Assembly: GCA_023091735.1 (NCBI GenBank)
Contig: JALKBU010000369.1
Coordinates: 1 to 44,563 of the forward strand
Origin: Trichomonas tenax
Lineage: Eukaryota; Parabasalia; Trichomonadida; Trichomonadidae
Direction: 5' to 3'
Length of the DNA stretch: 44,563 nucleotides
The notes under the pieces: generated by a model
What the model was told of the DNA's origin: nothing
Databases searched by the model: none
The model's input: the letters and a program-made list of their open reading frames with translations, nothing else
Program-made: the position numbers and the translations under genes
Part shown: positions 8,180 through 20,500 of the stretch, in pieces
How positions within the stretch are numbered: the first letter of the stretch is position 1
Layout of the letters: each line of letters begins with the position of its first letter

Positions 8180-8530
8180 TTAGTTGAGAACTATCCTGAC
8201 AGTATAGTGCTCAGATTCCAATCCATCAGCATCCAATACAACAAAATCAACACTTTGTGTTCCTGGAGCATAATGTACAGTGAAATAAAATACATATGGT
8301 GTTGGCTCAGAATTACAAATGAATGTATCAACAAGCTGATAATAATAATTACCGTCAATGGTGTATTTCAGATAAATATGAAGGTTAAAGTCACTTTTCA
8401 TCAAACCGCCAAATTATCAAATTGTATCTCATTTGATATCACTTCAATCAGAGAATTCGTTGATAATATTGGAGCATATAATAAACAAAAACATAACAAT
8501 AATTTTAATAAATATAAAATAACAAAATAG
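8180..8530 (-). pseudogene. Frameshifted surface-protein relic with signal-peptide-like start
   Basis: The minus strand from 8530 reads a very hydrophobic stretch (LYLLKLLLCFCLLYA) followed by PILSTNSLIEVISNEIQF and a TGA near 8402. At that point the coding sense moves to a second frame (SDFNLHIYLKYTIDGNYYYQ, then YAPGTQSVDFVVLDADGLES) that ends at 8180-8182. Together the two frames resemble the N-terminus and a repeat unit (bending, then YAxGxHxxxVxAxDxxGLxS) of large trichomonad surface proteins; the family link is from memory and moderate. There is no ATG before the hydrophobic stretch, and its 5' end directly abuts the dynein stop codon, so its promoter is gone. The 74-codon second frame alone is not a convincing gene. 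Confidence 0.5.
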
Positions 8531-11500
8531 TTAATATGGAGTCGATGTAAGCAAAGCTGCGCCGCGAAGGATCCACTTATCCGGCTGCATTGCTGATGGG
8601 ATGTTTAATGCAACAACGAAGTTAGTGGAATGTCCTGTTGTTGATAAAACACCAGCACGTTCGCTTGTTCTATAAACTGGGCACATGTATTCCTCATCAT
8701 TCTCTTGAACAACGGTTCCTGTTGGCAATAAGTGTAAAACAGGGCACTTAGCATATTCTACATTAGGTGAGACATCGGATAGGGACTGTTCGTCGGTTTC
8801 CCACCTGCATCCATCGAAGAATAATCCATGAATATAAACGCCATCTTCAGGAGGCTGAACAATTGTATCTGGGTCTTTTTCAACAACTTCAGCCTTAAAC
8901 GATAACGCGTCGATTGGAACTTTGTGTTTACGAGAGTAGCTTTGGAGCACAGCAGTTAAGAATGACTGTGGGAAGAAGAATCCTGGGAACCAGAATACTA
9001 TTGGTTGGCCTTTAGAAACCCACTTTTGAATGAATGCAACCTTTTCCAGTAAATCTTTGAACCAAGAATGAATAGGCTTTGTAGATGGGTATGACTTAGA
9101 TGACCATTCTTGTGGAACTTTGCCTTCAAGCAGAGAACGATAAGTCTTTTGGATATCAACTGTCATTACAACTTCACCCTTGATTGCTTGTGAAACTTGT
9201 TTGAGTGTTCCATGAATCAACTTCAACAAATTGTTGAATCTATCGACTTCCTGCATGAGAACAACCGACAATGAATTTGGTCGTCCCTCCTTTGGATTAA
9301 GGGATTCTATCAAACTTTCATCAGCATTCATCATGTTGATTTCTTGAGGTAACTGTCCATCGAATTTTTCGGCCATTTCCAAAACGATTTCATCATCCTT
9401 TGAAGCGGCCGCGCTATTACTGTCTTTAGGTTGCACAGAAACAACCAATCCATGGAGTGTTTGTGAACGCCTCAAATCAAGAGTGTGCTGTGCAGATGAG
9501 TGTAGGCCAAATATATCTGGGATATCAACATCTGGCATTCCTTTAGTGAATTCGACTGTTTTCTTGAGATTAGTAAGTGGTGGAGATGGATAATATCCGA
9601 GTGGATCAAAGAAAATATCATCCATTGTCGCTGATTCGCAGATAAATCTCTTCAACATCGTATTCATACACCTTCTATCCCAATCATCAGTTACTCTGCC
9701 ACCATAAACAACATCACCAATAGTTGAAAGTAAAGCTCCCCATGGAACTTGATCATAATCGCTTACAAAGTTCCTAAGCATCATAGATGCAATTTGGAAA
9801 TCTGATGTTGACCATTCGTAAACTTTGTTGAATCCCAATGCACCATATTGCTTTCTTTCTTGGATTGTTGAATGGAACAGTGCAAGAGCATAAACGAGTT
9901 TCTTGAATGGACGCTGATGCTTTGATTTTTCAAAGTCTTCTGATGAAAGCGTTTGAAGCAAGTTCGCTGTGTTCGACTTAATGCCACGCGGAGGTTCGCT
10001 TGTAACTTTTACAGAGTTTCGAAGTATTGAAATTGGGAATACATCAGTTGGCATTGATGAAAGGAATAATCTAAACTGCTGATTATACTTTGATGATGTT
10101 CTGGCCATTTCTTGTACAAGCTGCTCAAGATTTGGAAGGAATGAGGGACAAAGGTGGCAGTTCTGCAAGAAGACCCAATCACCTGCAACTTTGGCATTCT
10201 GTATGAGATTAGTGGCGGTGGGTCCTCTGCCTTGACCAAGGGACAATATGGAAAGCTTCTGCTGCATTCCGTGTGCCTTAGCAAGCCTTTCAAGTGAATC
10301 TCTTGGATCTGCGCCTTGGCTAAGAATGAAAAGAAGCGGAGTATCATTGGAAGTATCAGCAAATGGACCAGAGAGATCTGCAATTGTTTGCGAAACAAAT
10401 GTCTCGCCTAAGGTTGTTTGGACAAGCATTCTTGCCATTGCAGCAAGTTTACGCTTGCACATGCAGAGGCACATTATCAAATGAGTGAACTGCGAAAGAC
10501 TGTTGAATGGCTCTGGTGGAATCATATCCTCGTTCTCAAGGAATGGCTTCCATTTGTTGTAATTTGAGATAACTTCTTGTGGAATTCCGGAGAAAACGGC
10601 ATTAGCTTGTGATAAGTCACAGATTCCTTGCCACACTCTATCTGGTACATTCTCTGGCTTTTCTGGGAAGACTTCGATTGGTGCGGTTGGAGGACCTCTA
10701 ATAAATGTTCTCCACTCTTCTTCTGTGATCTTTCCTGTTGATTTCAACAATGCTGCAGCAATTAAGAAACTAAATACTAATCTGTGGTTCGCGAATAAAC
10801 CACGGGATACATTTAAGAAGCTTGATGTAGTAATCTTTGAAATAAAGTATTCACACTTTCCTGCAAAGTCTTCTGTTGGTTGAGCACTATCTAAAACATT
10901 CTTAAAAATTCTCTTGAAAAACTCAAGTGAATATTGATACATGTTGTCAATACCTGGAAGTTCAAGGATAACAAAGAACAAAATCGAACCCCGAGTTGCA
11001 ACGCTTCTGTAAACTTCTCTCTTTTCTGTAATTTCTTTTTCTGTCTTCTCTGCTTCAACGAGACGAGCAGAAACATCCTTAGCTGTATCTTTAGCATCAT
11101 GAAGAGTCTTAATCAGAGTTTCGTTATCGAGAATATTTCCTGTCGAAGTGAACAATAAGTGAAGAATTTGTTGCATGAGTCCTTGAAGCTGTTTCTGGTT
11201 CTTAGAAATGTTAACAATCAATTCCGAGCGCTGCTTTTCAAGCTCCGGCATTTCGTGCAAAACAACATCTGAAAGCAACTGTTCTTCTAAGCCTTCGTGT
11301 GTAACTGAGAAGTTAATAACAGATAGTTGAATGAATACATCTGGAAGGAACTGTGGATTGGAAAGCTTTGTGGTCATGTACAACTTGAAGTTTGGATCGT
11401 AATCAACCCATTTATCACCGATTCTAATTGAAGATTTTCCTCCTTGTTTCTTCATCTTTGGAGTAATAATGAATTGGAGACCTCCATCAATCTGTTCTGT

Positions 11501-14500
11501 GATATCTTCAACCAATATTGCGGAACCAAGTCTAATTGCGTTTTCGATAGATTGTGCATAGTTTGATTCTGTTGTTCGAATGATTTTGATGTTACCTTGG
11601 CCAATAATCCATTTTCTGCCTTGTCCCTGTGGATCGATCATAAGAGGCCACCTCTTTGTAGAAGTAACAAGAACACCATTCTGATTGGACAATGAATCTT
11701 GTGGCAATCCTTGGATCTGCCACTCTCTGAGTTCGACAGGAGTTGAAGCAACGTTCTCTAAAGCGAAATTCTCTGTGATCGGGACGTTAACTTCTTTGAA
11801 TTTGGCTTGAAGTTCTTGAAGGATTGCTTGTCTGTAAGGATATGAGAAAGGTCCAATATATGAAACGTGGATTGCAATTAAGATTGTGTCACCGAGAAGG
11901 CATTTCTCACGCTTTGATAATTCAACTAAACTTTCAGACCATCTGACTCTCTCGCTATCAAGAGCTGATGTCAGTTGTTCAGCATTCTTTAATCTGTATT
12001 CACATTGCTCAATGTTTCTGGCCAATTCTTTCTGTTCTTGTCTGCTATTGTCATACTGCTGTTGTAAATTGGTTAACTTCTCAGTAATCTCTTGGAGCTG
12101 CTTCTGCTTGACAGCAAGATTTGCTTCAGCCTTTTCTTGAGCTTCTTTAGCAGCATCAAGTCTCATTTGCTTTGGACGAACGTTTGCATATTCAGTAACA
12201 TACTTCTCGATGGCCGTGACCCATTTGAAGAGGCATGCAGCTGATTCACTGACAGCAATAACTTTCTTCATTTCGAATCTTGGATCTGCTTCCATGACTC
12301 TGATCTTCATGAGGACTTGTTCAGGAATAGCATTCTTGTTGACATCGAGAAGTCTTGAAAGGAAGTTCGCACCGGCGAGAAGGGTCTTGGCGGTGGACCA
12401 ATCAGGAGTTTCGCCAAGAATTAAACAAACAGCTTCCATAACTTCAATAACAAGCTGCGGAGGTTTGACGAATGATTTAACGACAGCAAGATCTGACTTT
12501 CTGTTCTTAAGATCTTCGACAGCAGCCTTTGCATTCTCAAGGAATGGCATTGCCTTCGCAAGATCAACTTCGGCTTCTTGAGCAAGTTTTGAAGCTTCCT
12601 GTTGAACTTTCTTAACTGTTTCTTCTTCAGCAGAAATGACTTTATGAACTTCGTTGACTTTTTCTCTGTCGACTTGCAACGTTGCAAGGAGTTGTTCTGT
12701 CTTTATAGCCTTTTCTTGAAGCTGTGGCCTCAGTCTTGTGAGCTGAGCTTCCATTTCTTGAACTTTTCCATTGGTTTCTTGCAATTTTTCGACACCTTTC
12801 TGCAATTGCTCTTTTTCCTGCATCAATGCAGCAGTTCGTTTTTCAAGCATTGTCGTGAACAAGTTGAAGAACTCAATGTAAACAGCTGGCGTAACATAAT
12901 AAGTTCTTCCGAGTTCTCTTAGGAACTTTCCTGAGTAATCAAGGCAGACTGTGTGTGCATATGTAACCAAATCGGCGATCGTCTTCTTAACGTCGCCGTG
13001 GCTCGAGAGATCCATCTTAGCAAGGAACTCGTTTGCGATGTGATTGAGTGCTTCTGCTGGCCATGAGTCGTACCAATCGATTGTGCAGCATGAAACTAAA
13101 GATGGGAAGATTCTCACTCTGTCTCTGAATCTGCCACCGACTGGACTCAAAGCAAGGACAACGTGTAAGTTCTTCATGATGTTGGATGAAAATTTACGGC
13201 AAAGTGAATCGTATGCGGGTGATTCTCCGAGTTTCTTCATCAATGGAATTAAATCGTTAACCATTTGATCGTATTCTTCAGTCTGGAAAAGTCCAGGAAC
13301 TTCACCTGTATTCAAGACATTGTTAATGTCTTCAAGGAATGTCTCACTAACAATTTGATCTTCAGTCAACAGGAACATGATTGGTTTATCCTGAGCACCG
13401 GCTGTCTTGAAGAGACCACGAAGATCATTTCTAAACTGAGTAATGTCATAACCCTTCATTGGCTGTGGCTCAAAAATATCCATTCTCGCAACATGGGCTG
13501 CAAATCTTGCAATTGTACGCTTACCCGTTGATCCCATGCCAACTAACAAAGCATGACCATAAGGCTGTCTTAGAACTCTGACTAATCGAAGAACGTGCTG
13601 TATTGCCTCTTTGAAGAGAACAATATTTGAACGATACGGAGCAGCAAATGATCCAAGAGCGTTTGTAACTTGCTGCATTGTGAGAGCTTCTGTGTAATTG
13701 AGTTTTCCTTCATATCCATATCCCTTGAGAACATCGGTCCACATCAATGGAGTTTCACCGAAGTAGTGTCCGATATCTTCCTTCAAATACAAGTTCTGCT
13801 TTGCAATATCGTACATCATTTGTTGCATGTGCTCTCTGTCCTTGTTGTCGATTAATCGATCGCCATAAACTCTCAATGTTTCATGGAACCATAGGTTAAC
13901 GAAGCTCTGCATATCGAAAAGAGAAACTGGATTTGTCATGCAAATTCCTTTGAAGACTCTGCTGACATCTCTCAAGTTGAATGTGTAGTGAGCTTTCGAT
14001 GGTGTTGGTAGCATTTCCGATTTGATCTTTCTGTAGAAAATAACTGATGTTTTAACAACATCTTCAGCAAGTTTCTGAACATTTTCGCTGAAATCTGCAG
14101 ACTTTAAGAAGTTGCTGAGAATTGTTCCGAAAATCTTGCCGAGAATGTTATCTGATGGGGCAGGAATTGAAAGAATTGTCATTTGTGAAACAAATCTATC
14201 TGAAACATGTCCTTGAGTGATGCCTGCAGCAACAACAGTCATATCTGCAATGCTCGTCCAGTAGAGCTCATCTCTGTTGTACATACCTTTACGAGTGATG
14301 ACCTGTCTTAATATTTCGATTGGCGGTTGAGACCAGTACTCATCTGGCTGTGGCATTGAGAAGTCATCAACAAGAAGAACAGCTGATTTGCATTCTGGTG
14401 GACCAAATAAGTTCTTTCTCTTTGATTGCATCTTTGATTCAATTAACTCTTGGATTTGAGCAGCTGATGTTCGAGCTGATAGTGTGAATTGAATTGAATA

Positions 14501-17500
14501 AAGGGATTCAATATTCTTGTTGAGTGTTTCTTGAATGATTGAAGTCTTACCGCAACTACTTTCACCGAGGAACAAAACTGGACGCTTGGCCTTGATAAGT
14601 AGCTGAAGCATCGTGGAGAATCTAAGAGTATCACTCGTTGGAATAACGTTTGAAGTTGGCTCAGCTTCAGAAACTTGATCAACCCAAGCAGTGAATGTAT
14701 CTGTATGAATGTCAAGGCTGTAATCAAACAGCATTCTTCTCGGTGGATAATTAATGCGCCTCTGGAAAGCATCACGAAGGAATGTGTCGAAATCTCCGCG
14801 AGTATTATCAGTGATTATGCCAGAGAATGCCCAGCACATGGCAAATGCAAATAAGTGAGCACATTTCTTTGGAACAATATCTTCACCAAGTTTTTCGAGT
14901 TCCAGTTTAGATTCCGTGACCATAATATCGAAAATAGAGCATAGAGATTGAGCAAGGTTCCAAACTGTTGGTTTAACTACAGTTTGGCATTGTTCCTTAA
15001 GTGTATTCAATGCTAAATCGAATGTCTTTTCGAATAATTCTGTTAAAGCTGCACAAACATTTTCTGGCTTCTTGGCGATCCAAGCATTGACTAATGGCTT
15101 CCAACCGAGATCTGAAGGCTGATAATAAACCATGCCGCAACGTGAAACAGTAGCTGGAGAAGCCTGGGTGAGATCTCCGACTTCGAATATGATGTGCATT
15201 TGATCGGTCATCTTAATTCTATCAGAGTTTGCAAGAGAAAGAAGTTTGTTATCATCAAGAACGGTGTTCATGTTTTCGATCCAAAGAGCATCAACTGGGC
15301 CATCGAAGATGATCCATTCCATGATATCTTTAGGTGCATCAGCGCATTGGGTGAACATAATGCCGACTAAACCGTTCTTCCAATCGCCTGTCGATAAGTT
15401 GTAAGCACCATAAAGTTCAGTAAGGGTAACGGATTTAGGGTTCAACTCTTTCATGTCAACTTTAGTTCCCATGACTTCTAATGCTCCTGCAAGCAAGTTT
15501 CTGGAGGTTGTCTTACCACCCCCTGTTGGACCAACAAGCATGACACCATGTCTGATGAAGATTGTCTGATACAACTGCAATGTCTTCTTTGTGAGGAATT
15601 CTGAATGTTGCAAGCCAAAGTTATCAACAGCCTTTTCGATGGCATCAGTAACTTCAGTGAATTGCTCATTCTCGAATTGAACTCCTGGGAAGAGATCTCC
15701 AATAATGGCATCGAAGAGCTTTGTATCATCGATCAGAAGCTTGGAGAGGTTCGAATCTCTCATGGCTCTTATCAAGATGATATCTTCTGACAATTGTGGT
15801 GTTCTCCTCTTCGTTGCACCGGCCATGACGAGAACTGATTTAAGTGCACGCATACCGAAGTCGTAGTGACTCTGTTGGCTAAGCATTTCACTTGAAAGCT
15901 TGTATAACTGTGTAACTTTGTTGGCGAGCATTTTAGCATTCTGGAAACCTTCTGAATACAAAACGACTTCCGCAATCATAGCATAATCAGGAACCATCAT
16001 TGATATTGGTCTGAAGAGGCTCTTCAAGTTATCTGGAAGTTCTGTTCTTCCTGCATAACCTGGATTCATTGTGATGAATACACTTGCACGTGGATTGAGA
16101 GGAATCGTGTGCCCGCAGAAATTGAATTGCTGCAATTCGGCTGCTTGTGCAGCTTGAACTGCATAAACTTGCTCGGCAATAACGGAAAGAACTTCACTGT
16201 TAATTCTGTTGAATTCATCGAAGCAAGCCCAAGCGCCTGACTGCGCAAGACCACTGAAGAATGCTTCCATTTGAATGACAGTGACAGCATCAGAACAGTT
16301 AAAGACAACACAGAAGTTTCCTACAGCCTTGGAAAGATCCTTGACTGTTTCTGTCTTACCAGTACCAGCAGGACCAGCAGGAGATCCACCGAGAGAATAC
16401 TGAGCGGCACTTGTCAATGTTAGATAGCATCTTTCAGTGAGCGGTGTAACGACAAGTCTTGATGTTGCTCCAAGATATTCATAGCCGTAGTCAATCGAAT
16501 TTGTACCTTGGTGAACTTGAACTCTGTTGGAATTTGCATCCCAAACATATCTCAATCTCTTCAGCCACTCGAAGTCGTTAACTGATGTAACTTTTCTCTC
16601 AATCAACTCTGAAACAATATCTCTGGAGTGAACGTCCAAAGTGATCAAGGCAACAATACTGGATCTCATTGCTGAAGCTAATGGAGTTCTGACTAAGTCA
16701 GCAAGTTCCTTAAGCTGCGATTCTTGGCGATCTCTGAATTTGTCGAGTTCTTGTAATGGATTTGGTTGTGAAAGAATTTCTTCAACAGTTTCGGCGAAGT
16801 TGATTTGAGAAACAACTGAAATGACCTGAGCACAATGTCTATTGATCCATTTGATTCTCTTTGTTTGATCATATTGCTTATGTCCTTCAGCAACCATTGA
16901 GTGCATTGTCATGTACATGGCCTTCTCAACAGAGCTCATGCCAACTTCAACGGCGCCGATCTGGAACTTGCATTTGATTAATGGCACAACTTCACCTTCA
17001 GCTGATTGCATTGATTGGACATCTTGGTCGTTCTGGCTGAATTTCAAGAGGGAAATACCTTCGAATAGCTTTGGAAGGAATGGATTGACTGCCTTTGGAT
17101 TTCTGGACTCGGCGAAAATCTTGATGAGGTTTTCGTTTGACAAGAAGTAGAATCTTGGGAATCCAGTTCTCTTTGTCTGCAAAAACTCTTCGAGCTTCTT
17201 TTGAACTTTGTTAGTAACTTCGATAAATTCTTCCAACTGTGGAACAGCTTTTTGCTGTGTAAATAGTTTATATGGCTTTGGTGAATCTCTTGCATGAGTT
17301 CCCCACTTCTTATATTCACGCTCCAGAGTGGATAAGTCACGAGTTTCAGAAGCAAGTTCGTGCTGAATATCACTGGACCTGAAGATCTTGTAGAGAGAAT
17401 TGAAAGCGATCTGGAATTGTGTGATATATTCAAGGCACTTTGCAACATTGTTCATGTTTGTCGAAACTGTGTCAACTTCACGCTTAATAGCACCAACATA

Positions 17501-20500
17501 TCTTGATGATCTGATAGTTGAGAGCTTAACTTGGCTTTCATCCAACTTAGCAATGACATCATCAAGATTGCCGACAAGCCAGAAGTCTTTGATATACTGA
17601 TGAGGAACCATTGGAAACTCAACGAGATCCCAGTGCATAATGATTTCTGCAAGCATCCTTCTCAAAGATGCCTCTTGAGAAGCATCGTTAGAGATACTTT
17701 CGATAGCTTCTACGTGCTGAGCAATATTGCTCTGGAACAAGAACTGCAAAGTTGGTGTCTTCTCCTGGAAGTTGAGACCGGTGATTTCTTTGATCTTTGT
17801 CCAGTGGTTCGGCGTGAGATGATCGTTTGAGAGCGCAATGATAACTGGTAAAATGGCATTGTAGTCTTGAACACTCCTTCTGAATATCTTGACAAGCGGA
17901 TGATCTGGCAAACCATTGTTGAGCTGTGCTGTGATCCTTGTGTAGTTCTGTAGTTCTTCTGTCAGCTCTTCGTTGTTGATCTTCTTGAAAGACATCATCG
18001 ACAAAGCAGCTGCCCTAGCATTCCATGTCTTGTAGGAGTCCCAAAGTAATGTCTTAAGGTTGATGTTCTGGGCAACTTCATCGAGTTGATCGATTGGTGA
18101 TATTTTGAGTCCAAGAACGCGTTGATGGTGTTGAACTTGTTCTGCACGTTCTTTCATCTCTGCTAAGCGTTCCTGTAACTTCTGTACATTACCAATAGCA
18201 ACGTCTGGTGATGTATCCGCAGACATAAGAACTTCGTTGTTTGCATCTTGTTGAAGTTCAAGAAGATCATCTGTAAGCTTCTGAAGAAGTTTGGTAATCT
18301 CTGGAGACCATTTCTTGATCTTTCCATCTTCTTCCTCTTTCATAGAAATCAAGCAGCCTTCTAATTGTGTAATGAGATTTCCTAACTCTCTATATGCAAT
18401 CCCGCTTTCTTCGCTTATGTTGATCTGATTTGCCGCAATGAGATTGTAAAACGCTGTGTAATCTTTGTATTTGCTTTGGATTGAAGGAAGCTCTGAAACC
18501 ATTCTCTTCCTGAACTCGAATTGGGTAACGAAGAAATGAATTTCCGCAGGGTCTTGTTTGAGTGTCGATAAAGCATCGTTGACGTACTTTGTGAGATCTT
18601 CGACTTTCTGTTCTGCGATTGTAGGAATCAATATGTGCAATGACTGCATGCAATTTCTTGGAGATGGTTTGATTTTGTCTGCGAATGTTCCGAGAAGGAT
18701 CAATAACATGTTAACTTGAACGGAGTGTTTGATCTGCTCCATTTCGTGAATCTCTTGTTTGTAGTTTGCAAGAGAATCCGCGTAGAATGAAGGTGGAGGA
18801 TCTTGTTTATGAAGCTTGTCGATATTGAATTCTTGTGTATTTCTGATGTACGATTCGAGGAAATGTGTATACTCGTTCAATGTAACTTCGCCTTCACCGA
18901 ATGCGGTTTCAATTCTAACTGTGAATTGAGAAATCAAGTTCTTGTAAACATAGTCGCGATTAATAATTGTTGGAAGTGGAATTGCTGGATTTTCCCATGG
19001 AAATGCTTGAGCATATTGCAAAAGTGATCGATTACTTGAGAATAATGGGATAGAATAAACTAAATTAATTAAATCATCCCAGATTGATAATACTGCGCTT
19101 ATCATTTGATCTTTGTTTGGAGAAAATGCTAATTTGTTGTTTAATATAATGACTTGTGTTGATAATCTTGTGTTATCACCTCCAGTTGATCCGATTCTTG
19201 GTTTTAAGAAATCCAAAAGTTGCTGGGCGCTCTGTATAACGAATTGATATAATGTTCGAATTAAAATATAATCGCATAATCTAATGAATCGAGAAAGTCT
19301 CTTGTAGCAAAATCGTTGAGTTGCAAGTTGCGTATAAACCATCATTTCATTTGTTCCAATCTTCTTCGGCTTTGGAGCTTTAACATTGATCATCATATCT
19401 TTCTTTGTCGTTCTGTACGTTTCTTCTTCGCCTTTTGAACCTCCGGCATTTTCATACGTTAAATCGCTAGATGAAATAATTTTTGATGTTGTTTGATGTA
19501 ATAATGATGAAATTTCTTGTGCAACTGCCGCTTTGTTTGCTCTTTGGCGCTCGATAAATTGATCGAGTGTCAGTGTTTGTGCAGATTTAACATCAACGAG
19601 TGATAATTTAAGGATTTGTTGGCAATTCTTTTGATGTACAATTAAAGCTTCGCGAATAATTGTGTCGCCATTAAATAATTTATCAGAAACGTGTTGCTTC
19701 GATTTATTGATATTTGCATTTCGTGTGATAGTGTGTAATAAGTAAAATGAACGCCATTTGTCGTAATGATTGAAAAATCCAAGTTGTTTGGTTCTTAAAA
19801 ACAGTGAACATTCTCTTATCCACTGTTCAATTGGTATGAATTCGCTATTTGCGTCCTTAGAATATGATGTAATGCCGTCTGCTGATAAAGTGTAATAATG
19901 ATCTTTATCGACTTGATCCGGAGGAATATAACGAAGGAAATAGACATTCTGTGGTTCGTGCGGTGTTTCTGGCGTAGGTATGAAGTAAAGAAACTCTTCT
20001 GTGAAGTGTTTTTGACGAATTAATCGAATGTAATTGAAAATGAGTGATGGATCTGTCCATAACTCGTCGCTGATGTCTGGTGTGTAAATTGGATCGAGTT
20101 TAAATCGTTCTAAATCTTCAGGAATTTGGACTTCTAGATTTGATTTCTTTAATCTGAAAATTGGGTTCTTCGTAACATCTGGAGGTTCCATTGATAGTAC
20201 GGATTTAGTCTTAGATTGCTTGCTTGTCGGTCTCGTTGGTTCTTGAATTTCAGATAAAGGCTTAAAACCAAGCGGAATCAGTGTCGGTGGCTTTGTCCTC
20301 TGTATGGGCTTCGACGCGCTCATGTATGACATTGCTGTTGTCGGTCTCAATATTGCATTCGATCTCGTTGGAGAAGGAATTGTAAAGTTTGGTGTCTCGC
20401 TTTGGCTGTCTCCATTGACAGGCTGTGACGTTAAAAACGTTTGCTCGTGATTTTTCTCGTGTTCGGGCAATAATCTAGGAATAGGAACAGGCTGCGATAG

